In this document: positions 25,824 to 33,844 of the stretch, in pieces
How positions within the stretch are numbered: the first letter of the stretch is position 1
How the letters are laid out: the number at the start of each line of letters is the position of its first letter
Assembly (NCBI GenBank): GCA_942491185.1
Contig: CALOAB010000018.1
Coordinates: 310,001-374,000, forward strand
Source of the DNA: SLRI01 sp942491185
Lineage (GTDB): Bacteria; Pseudomonadota; Alphaproteobacteria; Geminicoccales; Geminicoccaceae
Direction: 5' to 3'
DNA length: 64,000 bases
Notes under the pieces: generated by a model
The model's input: the letters and a program-made list of their open reading frames with translations, nothing else
What the model was told of the DNA's origin: nothing
Database searches by the model: none
Program-made: the position numbers and the translations under genes

Positions 25824-26312
25824 ATGCAGTGCGCGCCGCTCGGGCTGGCGGCCCATCGATGGGTCGCCGCCCTGGCTCGACCAAGGCGGTTCGCCAGCGA
25901 TCGCCACGGGACGACGATGATCGAGTTCGCGCTTCTGGGCGCGCCCTTCATCGTCATCGTCATGGGCATTTTCGAGCTGGCGCTGATGCTGCTCGTCGCC
26001 GGCAATCTCGACACCGCGGTCGCCATCGCCGCTCGCCAGGGTGGCATGGCCGCGACCTCTCCCAGCGCGGCCGCGCTGCGGACAAATATCTGTGGCGAGA
26101 TGCCGAATTTCGGGCGCGACTGCGCCGCGGCGCTCACTGTCACGACGGAAACGCTCGCGACGCCGGCCGGTCAAAGCGATATCGTGATCGTCCGTGCGGT
26201 CTACAATTGGCCCTTGCTCAACCCCGTGGTCTCGGGCGTGCTCGCCGCCGGCGCTGATGATCCCGGCTTCAACTTCGTCTCGACCAACGCCTTTCGCTCG
26301 GAGGCCGGCTGA
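25824..26312 (+). CDS. TadE-like pseudopilin
   Basis: A 162-residue protein with a charged N-terminus (about 30 residues), then GTTMIEFALLGAPFIVIVMG, the TadE motif: a prepilin-peptidase-like Glu followed by a single membrane helix. The rest is periplasmic with two Cys (ICGEMPNFGRDC). TadE proteins are minor pilins of the Flp/Tad system. ATG 25824 has AGGAG 9 bases upstream. The stop overlaps the next start by one base (TGATG). No tad ATPase, secretin or prepilin peptidase is in the window, so the rest of the system would be elsewhere. Confidence 0.82.
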   Translation: MQCAPLGLAAHRWVAALARPRRFASDRHGTTMIEFALLGAPFIVIVMGIFELALMLLVAGNLDTAVAIAARQGGMAATSPSAAALRTNICGEMPNFGRDCAAALTVTTETLATPAGQSDIVIVRAVYNWPLLNPVVSGVLAAGADDPGFNFVSTNAFRSEAG

Positions 26313-26842
26313 TGCGCCGGCTGTTCCAGCACCTCGCTGCCATGGGCCAGGGCGGGCTGGCGGCCATCGAGTTCGCGCTGGTGGCACCGCTCCTGATCAT
26401 CATCTATCTCGGCAGCGCCGAGGTGACGATGGCGTTGATGGCCTATCGCAAGCTCGGCTCGGCGGCGGTCATCGCGGCCGAGCTCACATCACACAGCCCG
26501 AGCATCGACGCCACCACGGCCGCCCGCATCCAAGAGGCGGCGACAGCAGCCCTCGCCCCCTTCAACGCCGCCGACCTCGATCAGCGCCTGACCGGGGTCG
26601 TCGTCGATGCCGGCGGCGTAGCCCGTGTGGAATGGAGCGTCGGCGATGGAGCGGTCGCTCTCGTCGTCGGCAGCGTCGTCGATGTGCCGGCCGATCTCAG
26701 CGTGCCCGACGAGGGCATCGTCATGGCCGAGGCCTGGCTCGACTACGCCTCGCCGGCCGCCTTCGCCATTCCCGGCAACTGGCGGTTCACCCAGACCCAT
26801 TTCGTTTACCCACGGATCAACGATCGCGTGCTTTGGGAGTAA
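26312..26842 (+). CDS. TadE-like pseudopilin, second copy
   Basis: A 176-residue protein with the TadE signature GGLAAIEFALVAPLLIIIYLG near residues 14-34 and a periplasmic C-terminus ending NWRFTQTHFVYPRINDRVLW. It starts on the last base of the previous stop codon, so the two are translationally coupled. With the TadG-like gene 5 bases downstream it forms a three-gene minor-pilin operon. Confidence 0.82.
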   Translation: MRRLFQHLAAMGQGGLAAIEFALVAPLLIIIYLGSAEVTMALMAYRKLGSAAVIAAELTSHSPSIDATTAARIQEAATAALAPFNAADLDQRLTGVVVDAGGVARVEWSVGDGAVALVVGSVVDVPADLSVPDEGIVMAEAWLDYASPAAFAIPGNWRFTQTHFVYPRINDRVLWE

Positions 26843-26847
26843 TCTCC

Positions 26848-27992
26848 ATGAAGTCCGACCCATCAGCCCTAAACGTGTCGGGCCGCGTCATCCGAACCGC
26901 CAGCCACGCCGGCTTGGGCTCGGACAGGCGTGGCGCCGTGGCGCTGGTCTTCGCCTTGCTGGCCGTCCCCCTGACCGGGACGGTCGGCCTCGCGGTCGAC
27001 TACCAACGTATTTCCGCAGCCCACCAATTCATGCAGACGCAGGTCGACGCCGCTGCGATCGGCAGTGCCGGCGCCGGTCCGGACAGCGTCTCGACCCGCT
27101 GGCTCGATCGGGTCGAGCGGGCGACCAGCGCCCATTTCGAGGGCAGCACCTGGCCCGACAGCATCGTCGTGGACGGCGCCTGGTCGACGCCGAACGAGTA
27201 TGTCGCAACGGCCCGGGCGACCATCGATCTGACGCTCCTGCGGATCGTTCCAGGCATCCCGGACACCGTCGATATCAATGTGCGCGCCGTTGCCCAGCTG
27301 GCACTGCCCACCCTGGTCTACGAGGAGCCCGAGGTCGCCCAGCTCGATCCCGAAGCCGGCGACTACAACCGCATCTCGGCCTACTGCTTCGATCCGACCG
27401 CCGGCGGCGGCGGGAACGGCAACGGCAACGGCAACGGAACGGCAACGGCAACGGCAACGGGAACGGCAATGGCAACGGCAACGGACACGGGAATGGCAAC
27501 GGCAATGGAGACGGCCGCTCGCAGATGACCGTAATCGCCGACAATGCCGGTACCAGCTACGAGTTCACCATGCCGCGCTGCGCCCCCGGCGAGGTGTTGA
27601 GCTACCATCTGAAGAACGTGCGCATGGCGCGCACCCAGCCCGATCTCTGGGACGATCCACTGCGCGAGAACTACGATTACTACACTGATACGCAGCTCGT
27701 CGCGGGCGTGGAGCAGTACGATCTCGATTGGGAAATCCTCGAAACCGTGCTCTGCGACACACTCGAAGATTGTGTTCCACAAGGCGACGGCGGCGTCATT
27801 CCGGCCGGCCGAAATCGCGTGCCGCAGCAGAACACTCAGCAATGTGAGCCCGGCAAGTACATGTATTACGGCTGGGAGGATCGCCCGCCAGGCCGCGGCT
27901 GGACCGACCGCGACTACGACGACATCCGCGTCATCATCGGCTGCCCGGTACTGGAGTTCGAAGGCGACAAACGCATTCGTCTGGTCAGCTAA
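26848..27992 (+). pseudogene. TadG-like pilus protein, frameshifted in an Asn-Gly repeat
   Basis: The N-terminal frame (from ATG 26848) encodes DRRGAVALVFALLAVPLTG and GLAVDYQRISAAHQFMQTQVDA, typical of TadG/TadE-like minor pilins. It runs into a hexanucleotide (GGCAAC)n tract at 27415-27515 encoding Gly-Asn repeats and loses the frame: at 27437 one C is missing (AACGGAACG instead of AACGGCAACG). In the other frame the tract continues as (Gly-Asn)n and leads into 150 residues of normal-looking sequence to TAA 27992, including CEPGKYMYYGWEDRPPGR. Adding one base restores a single 381-residue ORF. It is either a recent lesion, a sequence error, or a switchable site. Confidence 0.75.
27415..27515 (+). 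repeat. Hexanucleotide GGCAAC microsatellite
   Basis: About 16 units of a GGCAAC-like hexamer, slightly degenerate (GGAACG, GGGAAC, GGCAAT, GGACAC variants), encoding an Asn-Gly linker in the TadG-like gene. One unit lacks a base at 27437, causing the frameshift. Confidence 0.9.
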
Positions 27993-28082
27993 AGCACTCT
28001 CTACCTCTATGGAATCGTTTGGAGTTTCGATGCTGAAAGACTTGTGACTTAAGCTTGGGGCTGGTGAAGGAGGCCAGCCTTC

Positions 28083-28390
28083 ATGGCTTTTGAGCCTTCC
28101 GCCGATCTGCGCCGCCGTGTCGTGGCGCCGGTCAAGGATGAGATGTCAGCCCGTGCGGCGACGATACGCTTCAGCGTCGCCCCATCAACGGCAATCGCGT
28201 GGTGGCAGCAATGGCGCCAGACGGGCTCCATCGAGCCGCAGGCGCACGGGGTGAACAGCGCTCGCACCAGATCGAACCGCATGGTGCCGAGGTTCTGGCG
28301 CTGGTCGGCGAGATGCCGAACACCGCGTTGGCCGATCTCGTGGTGCATCTTCAGCACAAGGACGATCCGACTGTTGCAAGCAGCACAGTC
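28083..28390 (+). pseudogene. IS630-family transposase remnant (N-terminal HTH part)
   Basis: ATG 28083 begins ADLRRRVVAPVKDEMSARAA and FSVAPSTAIAWWQQWRQTGS, the IS630 helix-turn-helix region. Near 28250 the frame shifts, and the other frame continues GEQRSHQIEPHGAEVLALVGE, also IS630-like, until about 28390. The catalytic DDE domain is absent. It is a dead fragment, opening the IS-rich stretch that runs to 32.8 kb. Confidence 0.7.
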
Positions 28391-28448
28391 TGATGGCTGC
28401 TCAACTGCCAGGGCCAAAGAGCCCCGCGCAGAAGTCTCGGTGATGCTC

Positions 28449-28507
28449 CATGAAGTTGGCAACGTGCACATGCGAGCTGGATGGCCGCCGACGCCTGCGC
28501 ATCGAGC
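28449..28507. repeat. Second copy of a dispersed repeat also found in the element before minC
   Basis: This stretch shares the pattern CATGA-GTTGGCAACG-GCA-ATGCGAG, then TGGATGGCCG-CGA-GCC-G-GCATCG with 12424-12489, at roughly three matches in four with one small gap. It is probably a relic of the same mobile family. Confidence 0.5.
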
Positions 28508-28631
28508 CAGCCATGCTCCACGGTCATGCCCGACAGATGGGCTGATTGGGGTTGTGCCCCTCAGGTGAGGGTGGCTGCTCCGTTTTGGATGTTGGAACGT
28601 GGTCGATGTGAGCCGCCAATCCCGTCGCTGG

Positions 28632-29399
28632 CCGCTCGCTCCTGGTCGCCCGGCGGACCGTACTGAGTCACCTGCGCAGCATTGAGAACGTGGTCCGCGC
28701 GAGGACGGCATCAAGCTGGGCACGCCGAGCCGCAAGGACTTTGCCCCGCGGGTGCGCGAAATGGCCGGAAACGAGCCCGAGCTCATGGTGATGCTCGAGC
28801 CGCTTCTGGCCGTGCTGGCTTCGATGCTGGAGCAGCGCACCCGGCTGACCAGGCAGGTCCTCGACATCGTCCGCGAAGAGAAGGCCTGCCGGCTGCTGAT
28901 GACCTCGCCCCTCCGCGGTCTGCTGACCGCGTCCCCTCCGGAGATCGGATCGAAGGCCTCCTGGCCTTCGATGGCATAGGTCCGATCCCCAGTGGGGGTG
29001 CGGGGTCCCACGGCCCCGCAAGGGCGCTGACCTATCGTGCGACGATCGACCGGCCGGACCGGTTCGACCGTTCGCGCGACGTCGGTGCGCATCTCGGGCT
29101 CACGCCGACACGCTATCAGTCCGGCGAGACGGACATTGTCGGAAAAATCAGCCGCTGCGGCGACGAGCTCGCCCGCGTCGGTTGGGTCGAGGCGGCGCAT
29201 TCGCTGCTCGTGCGTTAGAGGAACTGGTCGGCACTGCGCGTCTGGGGCCTGGTCGTCACCAAGCGGCGTGGCATGGCGCGAGCCAAGGTAGCGGTCGCCA
29301 GGAAGCTCGCCGTCATCCTGCATCGCATGTGGAGCGACGGCACCGACTTCCGCTGCGGCAAGGAGTCAGTGCCTGAGCGGGCACCGTTGTCCAAGTAGC
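28632..29399 (+). pseudogene. IS110-family transposase remnant
   Basis: Pieces of an IS110/IS116 transposase in several frames: SLLVARRTVLSHLRSIENVV near 28635-28695, then (after a shift) MAGNEPELMVMLEPLLAVLA and CRLLMTSP up to 28910. After an unrelated palindromic insert (28911-29023) the C-terminal transposase_20 domain resumes with ALTYRATIDRPDRF and VGAHLGLTPTRYQSGETD, meets an in-frame TAG at 29216, and continues NWSALRVWGLVVTKRRG and RKLAVILHRMWSDGTDF to 29399. At least one frameshift, one insertion and one nonsense change show it is dead. Confidence 0.75.
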
Positions 29400-29710
29400 G
29401 GACAGGATCGCCCGAAGACATAGGCGTGAAACGGCGCGTCCCTGCCGGGACGATGGGCGCGGCGATCTCGATCAGAACCCTGAGCCTTCGGATCCAATCC
29501 GAAAGGTCGTGAACAGATTGAGACGCCCCGCTCTCCTGAACCCATCATGCGGCGATCCAGCGTCGACCAAAATGGGCAGCGACCGCGAAGAGAAGCGTGT
29601 GACCCGCCGGAAAGAGCCGAACCAAGCGGTGGCAGAAAGCAGCGGAGCTGCTTGACACCAACGACCCCAATCAGAGAAGCGTTCTCTACTCCCGCCGCAA
29701 GGCAATCGCA
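29400..29710. other. Gap between IS remnants, nothing recognised
   Basis: No ORF or conserved motif recognised. It contains GAAGCGTTCTCTAC at 29676-29689, which recurs in direct orientation at 30937-30950 on the far side of the ISAs1 remnant. Confidence 0.4.
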
Positions 29711-30843
29711 TTAGGCCGCAGCGAGTAGCTGGATGAGGAACGCGTCGTCCCAAGCGGCGCGCTTGATCTTCCCCCGCGTGGAGCCGTTGTCCTGGTTGGC
29801 TCGGATGATGTTGAGCACGAAACGGCGCAATCGGGCGAGGTTTTCGGGGCCGTGGTCCTTGCGGGCGCGGGATTGGTCCTCGTCCATGACGACGTCGAGA
29901 ACCCAGTCGCAGCCGGTTCCGACATGCCATGTGCGGACGATGTCGAGGAGCGCTCTGTGGAGAGGGGTGTGGAGAGGCGTGTGGGGCGGGGTCGTCTTGC
30001 CGTCGATCTCGCGGGTTGCCTCGATCTTGCCGATCGTCTTGAGGCCAGGAAAACGGTGCCACTCGGCGAGCCAGGTCACGTCGTGAAGAACTTTGGCCCG
30101 GCGGGTCTCGATGAGGCCGTGGTCGCCGTCGACGGTCTGCGCGATGTTGTCTGGCGCGGCATCCGGATCGTCGAGCGGCAGTCGGATGACCTCGAGGAGC
30201 GTCTGCTGGTTGCCCTTGACAGCCAGCACATAGTCGCCGCCGCGCTGGAGAATCGCCTCTGCGGTCGCCTTCTGGCAGTGCATCGCGTCGGCCGTCACGA
30301 TGCGGCCGTCCAGGGTCAAGAGCGCCAGAAGCTCGGGCAAGGCCGTGATCTCGTTCGACTTGCCGTCGACCTTGCGCTGCCCCAGCGCCAGTCGCGTGTC
30401 GCAAGCGAAGGCACTGATCAGATGCAAGGGGCCCTGGCCCGATCGCCGATCGAACGACCGACGCGCGGTCTTGCCGTCGACCGCGATTACGCACCTCCAC
30501 CCGTACAGGCGATCCGCTCGGCGAGTGTCGCGACGTAGCGCGCGAAGCAAGCGTCGAAGGCCGCGGGATCGAGCAGCCGGAACACCCGTGAGAACGTGTC
30601 GTGGCTCAAAATGCCACCTGGCAGGCGCAAAAAACGGCGCAACAGCGCCTCATTCGAGCGGCCGAACAACACCATGTCGACACAGCAGGCACCGCTGACC
30701 ATCGCCAGAAGCGCCACCATCACGATCTCGTCGAGCTCGTGCCGCTGCGCATTGCCTCTGCGCGGATCCGCCAGAGCCGCGAAACACGCCCGAAACCCTC
30801 CATGCCGCCCTTCCACAAGACTCGGGCAGCGACAAACGAGCAT
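29711..30843 (-). pseudogene. ISAs1-family transposase, frameshifted
   Basis: The N-terminal part (30843 down to about 30500) has ACFAALADPRRGNAQRHELD, the DDE_Tnp_1-associated domain, and HDTFSRVFRLLDPAAF. The frame then shifts near 30500 and the catalytic domain follows as CVIAVDGKTARRSFD, KSNEITALPELLALL, RIVTADAMHCQKATAE, DYVLAVKGNQQTLL and DHGLIETRRAKV, ending with TWHVGTGCDWVLDVVMDED and the C-terminus. Apart from the shift and a small HTPL duplication it is near full length, about 375 residues, so it is the freshest IS in this stretch. A 14-bp direct repeat lies just outside both ends. Confidence 0.8.
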
Positions 30844-31049
30844 AATTCAACACAAAACGATTCTACAATCTTCTTGTGCGATTCGCCTGCCTCCCGCCGG
30901 TTAAGGTTGGTTTCGATGTGTTCGTCATCGCCGGATGAAGCGTTCTCTACGGAAACGATGAAGTTGGCTGTCGCAGAACGCTTCTGGGTGGATCGGCTCA
31001 GCGCAGCGGCGGCTGGTTAGACCGATCTGATTCCTGCAGACTGAGAGCT

Positions 31050-31510
31050 GGATGGGAGAGATTGCGGGGTGAGGTGAGGGAGGATTCTGGAGGTGGGGGA
31101 GAGTGGAGTGAGGTGTGGGAGTTGGTGGAGGGGTTGGTGTTTGGTTTGGGTAGGCAGAAGGTGTGAGGAGAGGGTGGGGGAGGGAGGGTGGTTTGGATGG
31201 AGGGTGGGGGTGAAGGTGATGAGTTGAGTTGGGGTAGGTTGAGAGGATAGGGGTTTGAGGATTGAGGAGTGGGAGGGTAGGGAGGTGTGTGAGGAAGAGG
31301 GGTGGGGAGAATAGATGGTATGGAGGGGTTTGGAGGGTTATGGATGAGGGATGGTGATGGTGTGGTTTGGGGTGGGGGTGTTGGGGGGGTTAGTTTGATT
31401 GGGACGATAACAAGGATATGGTCTGTGCGAGAGGGGGTTGTGGTGAGTCGGAGGAGCGGGGACATCGCGAGCAGTGGGAGACGGGGGGGGACGGGGGAGA
31501 TGGGATGTCC
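31050..31510. other. G-rich, C-depleted stretch of unknown nature
   Basis: From 31156 to 31404 the + strand contains no C at all (249 bases), and only two C occur from 31081 to 31404. The sequence is about 55 percent G with A and T, in many short GGG/GGGG runs. Open frames across it on the minus strand give only Pro/Ser/Thr-rich translation and are judged spurious. It replaces the C-terminal part of an IS21 transposase remnant. It may be a sequencing or assembly artefact or a true compositional island. Confidence 0.7.
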
Positions 31511-31639
31511 AGGTCAGCCGCGGAGGTGGCCCGCGAGTGGGTCCGAAGGCAGCCGGTTGCGGCCATTCGCGACCGTCGCGACGCCCCCCGCCCTCTCCGC
31601 CCCCTCCCCGATCGTGCCCCTCCGACAATCGGCGGTGCG

Positions 31640-32095
31640 AGCCCGGGCCGTCTCGGCGTGGTAGGCCTGCACGAAGATCGCGTCGCTCTGAGCAAGGCCC
31701 ATCACGAAGAACCGGATCTTCTGCTCGGCACCGCCCAGAACCGTCACGGCCTCGCCGAAATCGGCCTGCGCGTGGCCCGACGGATGCTGTAGGGGAGCAA
31801 ACACCTCGCGGCGGGCCTGACGGCGCGGCCGCAGATCGTCGCGCACCGTCGAATAACCGCCGTCATAACCGCGCTCGTCACGCAACCGCTCGAGGATCCG
31901 CTGCGCCGTATGGCGCTGCTTGCGCAGCACGCGCTCGTCCTCGTCCAGGATCTGGTCGATGAAGCCCACATGATCCGCCAGCTTCGGGCGCCGCACCGGC
32001 ATCACCCGCCGATAACCCGGTGGCACCGAATGCTTCAGGATCTCGGCCACCGTGCCCGAGCGGCCCCGCGGCGGCTCATGCCATCCCGCAAAACC
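31640..32095 (-). pseudogene. IS21-family IstA transposase fragment
   Basis: Internal part of an IstA transposase on the minus strand: SGTVAEILKHSVPPGYRR, KQRHTAQRILERLRDERGYD, REVFAPLQHPSGHAQADFGE and FVMGLAQSDAIFVQAYHAET. The N-terminal HTH is truncated and the rest of the catalytic domain stops near 31640, where the C-depleted stretch begins. No istB is seen. Confidence 0.72.
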
Positions 32096-32245
32096 GCAAA
32101 ACGAACGCGACCATGAAGCGCTACGCCGTACATCCCCGCCCCTGGATCGGCAAAACCATCCAGAAACTTGCACGTGGCAGGTTCTTACGCCGCCAGCCCA
32201 GCACCATGCCGGGTACTAACGTGGCCGATTATTGCTCCGCCATTG

Positions 32246-32833
32246 TCAGAAGGGCCGAAGATGCCGTGTTGATCTTGTCGAGCAGGCCGCTTCGCGCGGC
32301 ATCGCTCCTTCGAGCCGAGAGGCATCGGTCACGGCCCACTTGCAGATCAGGTCATGTTCACGGTCGATCAAGATCTGGTTCTGGGAGCCAAAGCCAGGGA
32401 TCGCGATGGTGACCTGCTTCTTCTTGTCCGTTCTCAGCTTGGCTTTGGTGAACTTCACCGTCCAGCGCGCAGCACGATCCTTCTGCCGGCGTTTCGCGGA
32501 CTTTCTCTTCCGAGACTCGGGAATGCGGCCGGCCTTGATCTCGGCCTTCTCGCTCCCGCTGCTGGGTGCTGCCACCAGCGTGGCATCCACGAGCTCGCCG
32601 CCCATGATCGGCAGGAGCCGATCATCAATCCGCGGGCAGCCGCCGCTGGAGCCGTCGGAATAGCTGAGCGCGGCAGCCAATTCCGGGCCGAACAGCTCGA
32701 CATCGACCGTCTTGCCCTGTCCCTTGAGCTGATCGCTAAGCTCGCTCCGCCGACGCGGCCGGTCATCGATGTGGACAAAAGCCTGGTTGATCTGCCAGCC
32801 TCTCCTCCGCCAGAGGGCCTTCGAGGCGTACTG
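32246..32833 (-). pseudogene. IS5-family transposase remnant
   Basis: A minus-strand open frame without a good start. It contains KTVDVELFGPELAAALSYSD, IMGGELVDATLVAAP, KDRAARWTVKFTKAKLR, TIAIPGFGSQNQILIDREHD and WAVTDASRLEGA, matching the middle of IS5-group (IS1031/ISL2-like) transposases. Both ends are lost. It abuts the polysaccharide cluster. Confidence 0.7.
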
Positions 32834-32839
32834 GTTTGA

Positions 32840-33844
32840 TCAGCGCGCTTGGCCGCCAGGCCGATATTCGGAAAAGCGCATGCCGAAAATGCCGAAAATT
32901 GCGCCGCAACCTCGTGCCACGTCGCTCAGGCCTGTGACCATGTCCACGCTTCCCGTCGCGATCGCGCGGGCCATTGTCACCAAGCCGATCAGCATGCGCG
33001 CAGCACCCTTGAGCCCGCGGCGTGCCCGAACGCCAAGCGAAGCGTCATGCATGAGCTCCATGGCCGCAATTGTCGTGCCCATGCGGAAATACCGCCGCAA
33101 TACCCAGCGTGGTGTAGCACGACTTGGTGGAATGGTTTCCAATACCTGCGCATCCGCTGCACAAACGGCCTTCAAGCCTGAGCGCAAAGCGTGCCGGAAG
33201 AACTGCTCGTCCTCACCGCCGGAATGATTGAAGGCCATCTGGAAGCGCCAGCCTGCCGCGCGAACCGGCTCCAGTGCCATCAACACGTTGCCTGTGTAGA
33301 GAAAATCGATCGCGGCGCCGTCCTGCAGCGGGCCGACCTCGAAGAAGCCACCTTCGCGCGCCCAGCGCGGCGGCTCTTGAACGAAGGACGGCAAGACCGG
33401 CCCGGCCACGAATTGCGCCCCGTGGGCCAAACCGACGGCCAAGAGCGCGTCCAGCCATTCTGGAACCGGCACTTCGTCGTCGTCGATCATCGCCAGCCAA
33501 TCGGCCGTCGCGGGTGCGGCTTCGAGCTGTGCATTGCGCGCATAAACGAGACCCCGTCGCGGCTCGTGATGGTAGATGACCGGCCAGCGCAGCAGCGGCC
33601 GGCACGTATCGACAATTGCCTTCGCTGTAGGAGCGAGATCGTTGTCGACAATGATGATCGTGATCCGGGGCTCGCGCACCCGCTTGAAGGTCAGACGCGA
33701 CAAACCTTCGAGCAGCTGGCGTAGCCCATCTGGGCGGTTGAGCGTCGGGGCGGCGATCGCGACGTGGAGCGGCGACAGGACTGGGTCCTGCTCTGGCGCG
33801 CCGGTCGCATCGGCCAGTGGCCGCTCGATCAAATCAGTGCTCAT
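32840..33844 (-). CDS. Glycosyltransferase family 2
   Basis: A 334-residue GT-A enzyme presumed to add a sugar to a surface polysaccharide. The N-terminus has HVAIAAPTLNRPDGLRQLLE, then IIIVDNDLAPTAK, and the metal-binding acidic motif in WLAMIDDDEVPVPEW near residue 105. SGGEDEQFFRHAL later in the domain is the usual third block. The start ATG 33844 overlaps the flippase stop (ATGA), so it is translated together with the flippase. IS5 debris follows the stop. Confidence 0.85.
   Translation of the reverse strand: MSTDLIERPLADATGAPEQDPVLSPLHVAIAAPTLNRPDGLRQLLEGLSRLTFKRVREPRITIIIVDNDLAPTAKAIVDTCRPLLRWPVIYHHEPRRGLVYARNAQLEAAPATADWLAMIDDDEVPVPEWLDALLAVGLAHGAQFVAGPVLPSFVQEPPRWAREGGFFEVGPLQDGAAIDFLYTGNVLMALEPVRAAGWRFQMAFNHSGGEDEQFFRHALRSGLKAVCAADAQVLETIPPSRATPRWVLRRYFRMGTTIAAMELMHDASLGVRARRGLKGAARMLIGLVTMARAIATGSVDMVTGLSDVARGCGAIFGIFGMRFSEYRPGGQAR

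Noticed and set aside
30998..31465. 155-codon minus-strand frame rich in Pro, Ser and Thr
   Set aside because: It is the translation of the C-depleted tract, where stop codons are rare on the minus strand by composition. It has no start signal or protein-like pattern.
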